NCBI RefSeq assembly: GCF_026130045.1
Contig: NZ_JAIBNX010000053.1
Span: forward strand, 3,977-35,988
Reading direction: 5' to 3'
Origin: Micromonospora sp. CPCC 205371
GTDB taxonomy: Bacteria; Actinomycetota; Actinomycetes; Mycobacteriales; Micromonosporaceae
Length of the DNA: 32,012 nt
Of this stretch, positions 1-8,325 are shown in pieces (position 1 is the first letter of the stretch; every line of letters starts with the position of its first letter). Under the pieces are notes generated by a model. That model made no database searches, had not been told where the DNA came from, and worked only from the letters and a program-made list of their open reading frames with translations. The position numbers and the translations under genes are program-made.

Positions 1-64
1 TGCCCCACGGCCGCACCCGCCGCCGCCGCCCCCGGCCGCCCGGGGGGCCGGGGGGGCGCCCGCG
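1..64. other. G/C homopolymer patch, probable low-quality sequence
   Basis: This stretch is almost entirely G and C with several long runs, and no supported reading frame crosses it. It resembles the other G/C patches in the window, which damage otherwise conserved proteins. The 3' end of an upstream gene, such as the solute-binding protein expected before two sugar ABC permeases, could lie here or just outside, but nothing in the sequence shows it. Confidence 0.5.
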
Positions 65-107
65 CCATCCAGAAAAGCACGACACCATCCAGAAAGGACG
101 GACGAAG

Positions 108-1091
108 ATGCCCGCGGTCGGATCACCGGCCACCGTGCCACGGCAGGCGCCGCCGGTCCCTTCCGTGCCGCCGGCCCGCCATCGCCCTCATCGTGTACGC
201 CGGCAGCGTCACCGCACACCGATGCTGCTCGCCCTGCCCACCCTCGTACTGCTGGCCGGCCTGCTCGCGTACCCGCTCGGCCGAATGCTGGTGCTGTCCT
301 TTCAGGACATGGAGCTGCGGCACCTGTTCTCCGGAAGCACGCCGCCCTGGGCCGGCCTCGACAACTACACCGAGATCCTCACCGACGGCGAGTTCTGGGC
401 CGTGGTGCGGCGCACCACCATCTTCACCGTGGTGTCCGTGGCCGTCTCGGTGGTGCTGGGCCTGGCCGTGGCGCTGCTCATGCTCCGGGTCAACCGGCCG
501 GTGCGGCTGGCGATGGTGATCTCCATGCTGTTCGTGTGGGCCATACCGCAGCTGGTCTCGGCCCAGATCTTCAAGTGGATGGTCGACGCCGACTTCGGGG
601 TCGTCAACCACGTCATCGACCAGATCCCGGGCGTCGACTTCGCCAACCACAGCTGGTTCGCCGACCCGACACAGGGCTGGATCGTCATCACCACGCTGGT
701 CGTGTGGGCGGGCGTACCGTTCCTCGCCATCACCCTGCACGCCGGGCTCACTCAGGTGCCGCGCGACCTACTGGAGGCCGCCACAGTGGACGGTGCCAGC
801 GGCTGGCAGGCGCTGCGCAGCATCACCCTGCCGATCCTCAAGCCGCTCGTCGTCATCGTCACCACGCTGTCTGTCATCTGGAACTTCGGCCTGTTCACCC
901 AGGTGTGGGTGGTCCGCGACAGCAAGCCCGAGCAGGACTACCAGACCCTCGCCACGTACGCGTTCACGCAGGCGTTCGGGCGCAACAACTACAGCCTTGG
1001 CGCCGCCATCTCGGTCATCACCGTGCTGCTGATGCTCGGCGTGATGGCGTTCTACATCAGGCAGATGTTCCGGATCGGAGACGTGGACTGA
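108..1091 (+). CDS. ABC transporter permease, MalF/UgpA type (carbohydrate uptake)
   Basis: This is an inner-membrane channel subunit of a binding-protein-dependent sugar ABC importer, 327 residues. A Pro/Arg-rich cytoplasmic N-terminus (about 1-38) precedes six hydrophobic segments near residues 39-60, 101-126, 134-155, 190-212, 245-265 and 297-317. The cytoplasmic EAA loop that contacts the ATPase is at about 223-242, starting EAATVDGASGW. The ATG follows an AGAAAGGA ribosome-binding sequence. Its TGA stop overlaps the ATG of the next permease (TGATG), so the two are translationally coupled and probably form a heterodimer. The solute-binding protein is expected upstream of the window. No ATPase gene is present, as is usual for systems sharing an MsiK-type ATPase. 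The substrate cannot be told from sequence. Confidence 0.9.
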   Translation: MPAVGSPATVPRQAPPVPSVPPARHRPHRVRRQRHRTPMLLALPTLVLLAGLLAYPLGRMLVLSFQDMELRHLFSGSTPPWAGLDNYTEILTDGEFWAVVRRTTIFTVVSVAVSVVLGLAVALLMLRVNRPVRLAMVISMLFVWAIPQLVSAQIFKWMVDADFGVVNHVIDQIPGVDFANHSWFADPTQGWIVITTLVVWAGVPFLAITLHAGLTQVPRDLLEAATVDGASGWQALRSITLPILKPLVVIVTTLSVIWNFGLFTQVWVVRDSKPEQDYQTLATYAFTQAFGRNNYSLGAAISVITVLLMLGVMAFYIRQMFRIGDVD

Positions 1092-1927
1092 TGCTCACCT
1101 CACACCGCAGCCGCACCGGCACCGTGCTGGCGAACACCGCCGGCGTCGTCTTCGCCGCTGTGATGGCGTTTCCCGTGTACTGGGTGCTGAACACCGCGTT
1201 CAAGCCGGCCACCGAGGTGCTGTCGTTCACGCCCTCGTTCTGGCCCGAGCACCCGACCCTCGACAACTTCGCCTCCGCTATCAAGGCCCCGTACTTCCTC
1301 GTCGACCTGCGCAACGGGCTCATCATCACGGCGTTCGCGGTTGCCGGCGCGCTCGTGGTCGGCTTCCTCGCCGCGCTCGCCATCGCGCGCTTCCAGTTCT
1401 ACGGCCGCCGGGCACTCATCATGGTGATCTTGGCGGTGCAGCTGGTGCCGTTCCTGTCCCTGCTCATCCCCCTCTACCTGATGCTCAACCGCGCCAACCT
1501 CACCAACAGCCTGATCGGCGTGAGCATCACATACCTCGTGCTGATCCTGCCGTACACGGTATGGACGTTGCGGGGTTTCATCGCCGCGATCCCGCGCGAG
1601 CTCGACGAGGCGGCGCTGGTCGACGGCTGCAACCGCTGGCAGACGTTCTACCGGATCATCCTGCCGCTGACCGGCCCGGGCCTGGTCGCCACCTCGATCT
1701 ACGGCTTCATCCAGGCGTGGAACGAGTTCATCATCATCAACACCCTCAACAACCCGGAGAAGCAGAACCTCATGGCCTGGCTGCTTCAGAACCAGACCAA
1801 CCGCGGTACAGCATGGGGGCCGCTCATGGCCGGCGCCATCATCACGGCCCTGCCGGTCGTCGTGTTCTTCCTAATCATCCAGCGCAACATCGCGGCCGGC
1901 CTGACCGCCGGCGCGGTCAAGGGCTGA
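1091..1927 (+). CDS. ABC transporter permease, MalG/UgpE type (carbohydrate uptake)
   Basis: This is the second membrane subunit of the same sugar importer, 278 residues, a normal length for MalG-type permeases. An N-terminal membrane segment (about 12-34) is followed by hydrophobic segments near 74-98, 107-133, 141-160, 195-215 and 246-264. The EAA loop is at about 173-192 (DEAALVDGCNRW). The ATG shares one base with the stop codon of the preceding permease. That overlap and the MalG-like start (MLTSHRSRTG) decide the start against a much longer open frame. The gene ends four bases from the stop of the convergent regulator, with no clear hairpin between them. Confidence 0.9.
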   Translation: MLTSHRSRTGTVLANTAGVVFAAVMAFPVYWVLNTAFKPATEVLSFTPSFWPEHPTLDNFASAIKAPYFLVDLRNGLIITAFAVAGALVVGFLAALAIARFQFYGRRALIMVILAVQLVPFLSLLIPLYLMLNRANLTNSLIGVSITYLVLILPYTVWTLRGFIAAIPRELDEAALVDGCNRWQTFYRIILPLTGPGLVATSIYGFIQAWNEFIIINTLNNPEKQNLMAWLLQNQTNRGTAWGPLMAGAIITALPVVVFFLIIQRNIAAGLTAGAVKG

Positions 1928-1931
1928 CCCG

Positions 1932-2912
1932 TCAGGCCCAGCCGCGTTCGCGGGCGGCGAGGCCGGCCTGGAAGCGGGTCGTGACGCCCAGTTCCAACAG
2001 CAGGTCGTGGATGCGGCGCTGGACGGTACGCAGGCTGACGCCGAGGGTGCGGGCGATGGCCTCGTCGGTCAGGCCGGCGGCCAGCAGGCCCAGCAGGGCG
2101 CGCGTCGGCTCGTCGGGCGTCACCGCCGCCGGCGCGGCAGCGCCGTCCACAGTGAACGCTCGCACGGGTACGCCGCGGCGCCACTCCAGCTCGAAGAGGG
2201 CGACCAGGGCGTCCAGCAGCGTCGACGGGTGGATGACGAACGCGGCGTCGATGGCGTACCCGCTGCCCCGGATCGGGATGAGCGCGGCCGCGTCGTCGAC
2301 CATCCACAGCTTGAGCGGCGCGTTCGTCAGGATGCGGGCCTTCTCGCCCTGCTGGCAGGACGCGCGGATGTCGGCGAGCTTGCCGGGCCGGCGCGCAGAC
2401 TCGACGTCGTACAGGATGCGGTACTCGATGCCCTCGCGCAGCCGCTGGTACTCGCGGTCGGCGTTGGTGTCGGCGCTGGGCATCACGTACGGCGGCTTGT
2501 CGATGCCGCGCACCGACGACTGCGCGCTCTCCTGCAGCGCGAACGCGCGGCTGGCGATGTTCTGCGCGCCGGTCACCACTTCGACCAGCTCTGCCGGGTG
2601 GGTGTGCCTGGACGAGCGGTGGAACGCGGCGGTCAACTCGTGGATGGCGGTGCGCACGTAGAGCAACTCGTCTTCGCGGCGGGCGAGCATCGGTTGCAGC
2701 GAGACGTCGGGTGCGACCGCCAGGTACGACACCTGCCTTCCGGGGAGGCGGCTGGCCAGGCCGCGCCGGGCGAGCGTGGCTAAGGTACGGGCGGCGAGGC
2801 GGGCCGGCAACTCACACTGGCGCGCCACGTCGGCGGCGGAGGACCGCGGGTTTTCGATCAGTGTCATGTAGACCCGACTCTCCGTCGGGGACAGGCCGAT
2901 GGCCTCCAACAA
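1932..2912 (-). CDS. Transcriptional regulator with TrmB-type N-terminal and LuxR-type C-terminal HTH
   Basis: A 326-residue DNA-binding protein. Residues about 1-70 form a TrmB-like winged helix (LSPTESRVYMTLIENPRSS, then a second helix with ELPARLAARTL). Residues about 262-320 form a LuxR/GerE-type HTH (GLTDEAIARTLGVSLRTVQ). The region between resembles the effector or phospholipase-D-like fold seen in related actinobacterial regulators. The start is TTG, with a G-rich ribosome-binding sequence about nine bases upstream; no nearby ATG keeps the wHTH. It is convergent with the sugar permeases and divergent from the protease. TrmB-family proteins often regulate sugar transport, so control of the transporter is plausible; control of the protease is the alternative. 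Confidence 0.8.
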   Translation of the reverse strand: MLEAIGLSPTESRVYMTLIENPRSSAADVARQCELPARLAARTLATLARRGLASRLPGRQVSYLAVAPDVSLQPMLARREDELLYVRTAIHELTAAFHRSSRHTHPAELVEVVTGAQNIASRAFALQESAQSSVRGIDKPPYVMPSADTNADREYQRLREGIEYRILYDVESARRPGKLADIRASCQQGEKARILTNAPLKLWMVDDAAALIPIRGSGYAIDAAFVIHPSTLLDALVALFELEWRRGVPVRAFTVDGAAAPAAVTPDEPTRALLGLLAAGLTDEAIARTLGVSLRTVQRRIHDLLLELGVTTRFQAGLAARERGWA

Positions 2913-3059
2913 CGCGGTTCACCCCCGGTGGCCGATGGTGGCGGGATGCCGTCAGGTGGCGGGTATCTGCCGCACGGCGTACTTGCGCCGCCACACGACA
3001 GGCACCAGGTTAGATCAACAACCAGGTGATCTCCATCGACGTCTCGTGCGGAGGACCCC

Positions 3060-6000
3060 GTGCGCATCCCCACTCCCGCCGGCCATCCCATCTTGCGCGG
3101 GTTCGTCGCCCAGGTCACCGCGGTGCTCGTGACCGCGGCCGCGGCGCTGGCGGCGACCGCCCCTCCCGCCAACGGTGCGCCGACTTCGCCGGCGGGACCC
3201 GCCGCAGCGCAGGCTACGACGAAGCTCACCCTCATCACCGGCGACAGCGTCACGTACTCCCGCGACCGCGAAGGTCGCGCGGCGGTCACGGTCGACCTCG
3301 GCGCCGGCCGGGACGAGCTGACCTACCAAGCGCGCGAGGCCGACACCGGGTACTACGTCATCCCCAAGGACGCCCAGGCGTACGTCAACGCGGGTGTGCT
3401 CGACAAGGAGCTGTTCAACCTCGACCGCCTCGCCGCAAGCGGGTACGCCGACACCGCCACCGCCGAGCTGCCGATCATCGTCCAGTATGGACAGGAGCTG
3501 AGCGTGGCGGCTCTCGGCAAGCGCGCGGGCACCATCAAGGGCGGCACCAAGCCGCGGGCCCTGGTCAGCGTCAACGGCGCCGCGGTCCGGGTCACGAAGG
3601 CGCGCACCGGCGAGTTCTGGACGGGCTTCAAACAGCCGGGGAACGCGGGGCTGCGCAGGGTCTGGCTGGACGCGAAGAGCACCGCCCTCGACGACGTGAG
3701 CAACGCCCAGATCGGCGTGGCGACCGCGTGGGCGGCGGGCTTCGACGGCACCGGTACGCAGGTGGGCATCATCGACACCGGCATCGACGGCGCGCACCCG
3801 GACCTGGCCGGCAAGGTGACCGCCGCCCGCAACTTCGTGCCGGCCGGCCGCCCCGGCGGCGGCGCGCCGGACGACGTCACCGACCGGCACGGGCACGGCA
3901 CGCATGTGGCGTCCATCGTGGCCGGTACGGGCGCCGCCTCGGGTGGGCGCTACAAGGGCGTGGCGCCCGGCGCGACGCTCACCATCGCCAAGGCGCTCGA
4001 CGACAGCGGCGGCGCCCTCAACTCCACCATCATCGAGGCGATGCAGTGGCAGGCCGCGACCGCCAAGGCGCGGATCGTGAGCATGAGCCTCGGCAGCGGC
4101 CCGACCGACGGCAGCGACCCGCTCAGCCAGGCGGTCGACGACCTGACCGCCGAGTATGGGACGCTCTTCGTCGTCGCGGCGGGCAACGACGGGCCCGGCC
4201 GGCGCCCCCCCGCCCCCCCCGCCGCCCCCGCGGCCCCGCCCCGGCCCGCGCCGCACCGTCGCCTCGCCCGGCGCCGCCGCGTCGGCGCTGACCGTCGGCG
4301 CGGTCGACGGCGCTGACCACATCGCGGACTTCTCCAGCCGCGGCCCGCGCCTCGGCGACGACGCGGCCATCAAGCCAGAGATCACCGCGCCTGGTGTGCG
4401 CACGATCGCCGCCCGCGCCGCCGGCACCAACCTGGGCGCCCCGCTGGACGCCCGGTACACGGCCGCTTCCGGCACCTCGATGGCCACGCCGCACGTCGCG
4501 GCGGCGGGCGCCCCGCTGGGCGGCAAGCGTCCCGAGTGGACGGCGGGGCCGCTGAGGGGCGGCCTCGCCCGGCCCGCCAAGGACGGCGGCTACTCGCCGT
4601 ACGACCAGGGTGCCGGCCGGCTCGACGTGGCCCGGGCCATCACGCAGGACGTGTTCGCCGACACGGCTGCCGTCTCGGAGCGGTTCACCTACCCGTACCC
4701 CGGCCCTACCCGGACGCGGACGGTGACCTTCCGCAACGACGGCGCGACCGACGCCACGCTGAACCTGTCGGCGGCGCTGAACCGCAACGGCACCAGCCCG
4801 GCCCCGGCGGGCCTGGCTACCGTGACGCCGGCGGTGACCGTACCGGCGGGCGGCACCGCGACCGCCGATCTCACCTTCGAGCCCACCGCCGGCGAGTCCG
4901 GCCGGTACACGGGCCGGCTGGTGGCGACCGGCGGCGACACGCGACTGGGCGTGCCGCTGGCAGTGTTCAAGCAGGCCGAGCAGCAGACCTTGACCGTACG
5001 GGTCGTGGGCGACCCGGCGTGGATCATGCAGCCGTACACGTCGATGACCGCGGTCCGGCTCAACGACACCGAGCCCGCTCTCGACGGCGAGCCCGGCGCT
5101 GTCTTCAGTGGACAGTACAAGCAAACCGGCGTGCCCAACACGCTCGAAGTCCAGCTCACGCTGGCTCGGGGCGGCTTCTACGCGCTCGACGCCGTGATGT
5201 GGTTTCGCGAGGCCGCCGACGCGTACCCGCGGCACGCCCTGCTGACCCTGCCCGAGCTGCGCCTCGACGGCGACACCACGGTCACGCTGGACGCGCGCAC
5301 GGTGGTGCCGGTACGGGTAAGCACCCCGCTGCCCAGCGAGCAGGTCACGCTGAACTACATGTACGCGCGGACGACGGCCGGCGGCCGGCTGTGGGCCGGT
5401 GCCTCGGTCTTCGCGTACTCGGCCGCGGTGCGCGGTGGCCTGTCGGTGCTGCCGACGACCGGTACCACGACCACGATCGGCAAGTCCACATTGGTCATCG
5501 ACCAGATGCACATCAAGCCTCAGGTGACGCTGGCGCTGACCGGCGCCCGCCGGGTCGAGCTGCACCCCCGGTACATCGCCGAGGAGCACGCCGAGATCCC
5601 GAAGTTCACCGCGGACCGGCGGGTGCGGCTGGCGAGCCGGGCCGAGCTGCGCGCCGGCCAGGACGTGCGGGGCAAGCTGGTCTACCTGGAGCCGGACACG
5701 CTCGCCAACTTCCGCGCGGACCTCGATAAGGCGATCGCCGCCGGCGCCGCTGGCACGCTGACCGACAACAGCTACGCGTGGATCATGAACTCGGCGTCCG
5801 CCAAGCCGCAGATGAGAATCCCGCTGCTGGCCATCGACCACGCCGAGGCGGCGCTGGTGGCGCAGGCCCTCACCCGGCAGCCGCGCCCACAGGCCGACCT
5901 GGGCGCCGCGCTCGTCACGCCGTACCAGTACAAGCTCGCCCTCTACGTTCGCGGGCAGGTGCCGGCGAAGCTGGACTTCCGGCCGAAGGAGTTCACCCGG

Positions 6001-7041
6001 ATCGAGAGCACGTACCACGCGCAGTTCGCGCCGTACCTGGGTGAGTGGGGCACCGGCGAGAACTTCGGCGAGGTGAACCACACGTTCGTGCCCGAGCAGA
6101 CGCTCAGCATCAAGACGCCTCACGGCTTCGCCGGACCGGCGCGGCGCACCGAATACTTCAACGTCACCACTCCAGACACGCTGTGGGAGCGCGAGTACAC
6201 CTTCTACGACCCGGCGACCGGCGCGACGCGGTCGGCGCTCGCCTGGCGTGGCTTCGCGAAGTCCACAAGCGAGAGTGAGGACTGGAACGAGGGCCTGCTG
6301 CCCACCCAGCTCCTCACCGGTCCACAGTCGCCCGTGGGCTTCACGCCGCTGATCCCGTGCGACGGCTGCCGCCAGGGCGACAAGCTGCGGCTGCGGTCGC
6401 TCGCCGGACTCGGCCTCGGCCAGTACTCGGACCTGGGCGACAACACCCACAGCTACCAGGGCGCGGCCGGTGTCGAGGAGAACCATCTGTACCAGGGCGA
6501 CACCGAGGTCGCGCCCTCGTACGACGCCGCGGGCCTGCCGTACTACACGGTGCCCGAGCGCGCCCAGTCGTACCGGTTCACCAGCCGCTTCCAGGACGCC
6601 TTCGGCGCGGCGCACAGCGCGACGGCCGTGACGACGACGTGGAAATTCCGATCGAGCCGGCCCGCGAGCGGCGGCGTCCAGCAGCCGTACCACTGCCTGG
6701 ACGGCTCGCTCTGGGGCGACACCGCGCCGTGCGCGTGGCTGCCGCTGATCCAGCTCCAGTACCGGCTCGGCCTCGCCCCCGACGACACCGCCCCGCTCGG
6801 CCCGTACGCGTTCACCGTCACGCCGGGCGGGACCAAGCCGCGCGACCTCCGCGTGTGGACGTCGACCGACGCGGGCGCCCACTGGACGCCGGCCCTGGTG
6901 GTGCCGCAGTCCGGCGGCTCCTACAAGGTTGTGACCTGGAACACCCGCGGCACCGGCACGGTCTGGCTGCGCGCGCAGGCCCGGGACGCCGTCGGCAACT
7001 CGGTCGAGCAGGTCATCGCGGACGCGTACCGCCGGAAGTGA
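3060..7041 (+). CDS. Secreted S8 (subtilisin-like) serine protease, about 1,325 residues, frame broken near 4200-4251
   Basis: This is an exported peptidase split over two frames. GTG at 3060 follows a GAGGA ribosome-binding site and starts a signal peptide (residues about 1-40, cleavage likely after ANGA) and a propeptide. Subtilase catalytic motifs follow: Asp239 in IIDTGID, His279 in HGHGTHVAS and the oxyanion Asn in VAAGNDGPG. The frame then enters a C-rich stretch (4200-4251). Homology resumes one frame over at RTVASPGAAA and includes the nucleophile Ser in GTSMATPHVA (codon at 4477). A PA-like insert seems to lie at about 5640-5900 (GKLVYLEPDTL to IPLLAIDHAEAA), followed by a long beta-rich C-terminus. 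Both halves are otherwise well conserved, so a sequencing error is likelier than a true pseudogene. Residues just after the Ser motif (GAPLGGKRPEW) also look altered. Confidence 0.85.
4200..4251. other. C-rich low-complexity patch causing the protease frameshift
   Basis: About 50 bases consist almost only of C and G, with C runs of up to eight. The protease frame before it (codons starting at positions divisible by 3) and after it (shifted by one) both encode conserved subtilase sequence. The shift therefore falls within this patch. The extra proline/arginine-rich residues encoded here have no counterpart in subtilases. Confidence 0.8.
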
Positions 7042-7171
7042 GTCCGGTCACCTCCACCCAGCGGTGCCCGCAAGGGCACCGCCGGTACCGGACGACCCCC
7101 TCGGAGGTGTAGTGCGCGGACTCGGTCTCGGCGCCCCACTTCAGGCGCCCGCAGGCTTCGCAGTGCTCCAT
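7013..7171 (-). CDS. Small zinc-ribbon protein (hypothetical)
   Basis: A 52-residue protein starting MEHCEACGRLKWGAE. It has one CxxC pair (C4, C7) and a second CxC pair in the segment RRCPCGHRWVEV, the usual layout of a small zinc ribbon. The ATG at 7171 is preferred over an upstream frame extension because the zinc ribbon begins immediately after it. Its 3' end overlaps the protease 3' end by 29 bases on the opposite strand. It is divergent from the CGNR regulator, with 25 bases between the start codons. Function is unknown; a DNA, RNA or protein contact role is only a guess. Confidence 0.65.
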   Translation of the reverse strand: MEHCEACGRLKWGAETESAHYTSEGVVRYRRCPCGHRWVEVTGLTSGGTRPR

Positions 7172-7184
7172 GCGTCCAGCATGC

Positions 7185-7190
7185 TGTAAT
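7185..7190 (+). promoter_or_regulatory. Candidate -10 element for leaderless transcription of the CGNR gene
   Basis: TGTAAT lies six bases before the ATG at 7197, and no Shine-Dalgarno sequence is visible. This is the spacing expected if transcription starts at the A of the start codon. Confidence 0.4.
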
Positions 7191-7196
7191 GGTCTT

Positions 7197-7730
7197 ATGC
7201 ACTTCAACCATTACGGCGGCACCGGGGCGTTCGTCGCGGCCGCGCTGGCCAACGCCACGGACTTCAGCGTGGCCGCGCTCGACCGCCTCCTGGTCGAGCA
7301 CGAGATGACCAGCCGGATCGCCGGCCGCGAGCAGGCCGCGGCCCTCGCCGCCTGGGCCGACCGGGTCCGGCCGATCTTCGGCGACGACGACCAGGGACGG
7401 CAGATCGCGCTGGTCAACGAGCTACTGGAAGACGCGACGACCTCGGTGCGCGTGTCCCGGCACGACGGGTTCGGCCCGCATCTGCACTACATCACCGGTA
7501 CCGACGACCCGGTCGCGCGGATCAAGGCCGCCGTCGCCGGCGGCCTGGCCGTGGCCATCTGCGGCGCGGGCGGCCAACGGCTCGGCCGCTGCTCGCGGGA
7601 GGGCTGCGCCATCGTGTACGTGGACACGTCTCGCAACGGCCGCCGGCGCTTCTGCTCGCTGGCGTGCGCCAATCGGGTGAACGTGGCGGCGCACCGCGCG
7701 CGGGCGGAGAAACTAGGGTCTGCTTCATGA
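7197..7730 (+). CDS. CGNR zinc-finger / ABATE-domain transcriptional regulator
   Basis: A 177-residue predicted stress-type regulator. The N-terminus (about 1-120, starting MHFNHYGGTGAFVAAALANA) matches the ABATE domain. The C-terminal 45 residues are a treble-clef CGNR finger: GRCSREGCAIVYVDTSRNG, then RRFCSLACANRVNVAAHRAR, giving four Cys ligands. The start at 7197 is chosen because family members begin at the MHFNH-like segment and because a -10-like TGTAAT sits six bases upstream with no ribosome-binding site. Its last codons and stop lie inside the left arm of a long inverted repeat. Confidence 0.8.
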   Translation: MHFNHYGGTGAFVAAALANATDFSVAALDRLLVEHEMTSRIAGREQAAALAAWADRVRPIFGDDDQGRQIALVNELLEDATTSVRVSRHDGFGPHLHYITGTDDPVARIKAAVAGGLAVAICGAGGQRLGRCSREGCAIVYVDTSRNGRRRFCSLACANRVNVAAHRARAEKLGSAS

Positions 7731-7883
7731 GGGCCGGTCGAGCCGAGGCGAGGTCCAGACGGCGATCCGGCAAGTCGGGTGGAAGGTCGCATACCGGTGT
7801 TGTATGCGGCCTTCCACCCGGCGCCGCCGGTCGTCGTCTGGGCCCGCCGCAGGCCGGCCATGCCCTCATGAAGGAGGCCCTAG
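7713..7883. repeat. 171-bp fold-back inverted repeat (82-bp arms, 7-base loop)
   Basis: The left arm 7713-7794 and the right arm 7802-7883 are reverse complements over their full 82 bases without gaps. By eye 58 of 82 positions match, and many differences are transitions that would give G-U pairs in RNA. The inner 18 bp (7777-7794 with 7802-7819) match except for one base. The outer ends are CTAGGG and CCCTAG. The left arm covers the end of the CGNR gene; the right arm reaches the promoter of the VOC gene. No target-site duplication is obvious. It could be a MITE-like element, a transcription attenuator or a structured RNA. Confidence 0.75.
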
Positions 7884-7893
7884 GATCGACCGC

Positions 7894-8310
7894 ATGAACT
7901 GGACGCTCGAAGTCGTGGTCGTGCCCGTGTCTGACGTCGACCGCGCTCGCTCGTTCTACGCCGACCAGATCGGCTTCAACGTCGACCACGACACGAAGAT
8001 CGGCAATGAGCTGCGAGTCGTCCAGCTCACCCCGCCCGGCTCGGGCTGCTCGATCGTCATCGGCAAGGGCATCGGCGACAGCATGGTGCCCGGTTCGCTC
8101 AAGGGCATACAGCTCGTGGTCCGCGACCTGACGGCGGCCCGCGACGAGTTGGTCGAGCGCGGCGTCGACGTCACCGAGATCCAGATCGCCGGCCCGGGCG
8201 GCTTCCGCCCCGCCAAGGACGGCGAAGACCTCGACAACGTGGGCTTCGTCTTCTTCACCGACCCCGACGGCAACAGTTGGGCGGTCCAGCAGATCTCGAG
8301 CCGCCCCTGA
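7894..8310 (+). CDS. VOC superfamily (glyoxalase/bleomycin-resistance fold) protein
   Basis: A 138-residue single-domain protein with the beta-alpha-beta-beta-beta repeat of the vicinal oxygen chelate fold. It begins VVVVPVSDVDRARSFYADQIGF and ends with the typical FFTDPDGNSWAVQQ segment. Such proteins act as metal-dependent dioxygenases, glyoxalases or drug-binding proteins; which one cannot be said. TAGGAT lies seven bases before the ATG (7881-7886), which fits leaderless transcription; the AAGGAGG further upstream is about 16 bases away, too far for a normal ribosome-binding site. The gene is convergent with the site-2 protease, with 15 bases between the stops. Confidence 0.85.
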   Translation: MNWTLEVVVVPVSDVDRARSFYADQIGFNVDHDTKIGNELRVVQLTPPGSGCSIVIGKGIGDSMVPGSLKGIQLVVRDLTAARDELVERGVDVTEIQIAGPGGFRPAKDGEDLDNVGFVFFTDPDGNSWAVQQISSRP

Positions 8311-8325
8311 TCACGCGCTCCGCGG

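Noticed and set aside
4123-6882. A 919-codon open frame on the minus strand opposite the protease
   Set aside because: It is Arg/Gly/Ala-rich with no motif, an antisense shadow of a high-GC coding region; the plus-strand protease has clear catalytic motifs.
7664-7897. Small open frame inside the fold-back repeat
   Set aside because: It is read from the inverted repeat itself; a similar peptide appears on the other strand only because of the symmetry. No independent support for translation.
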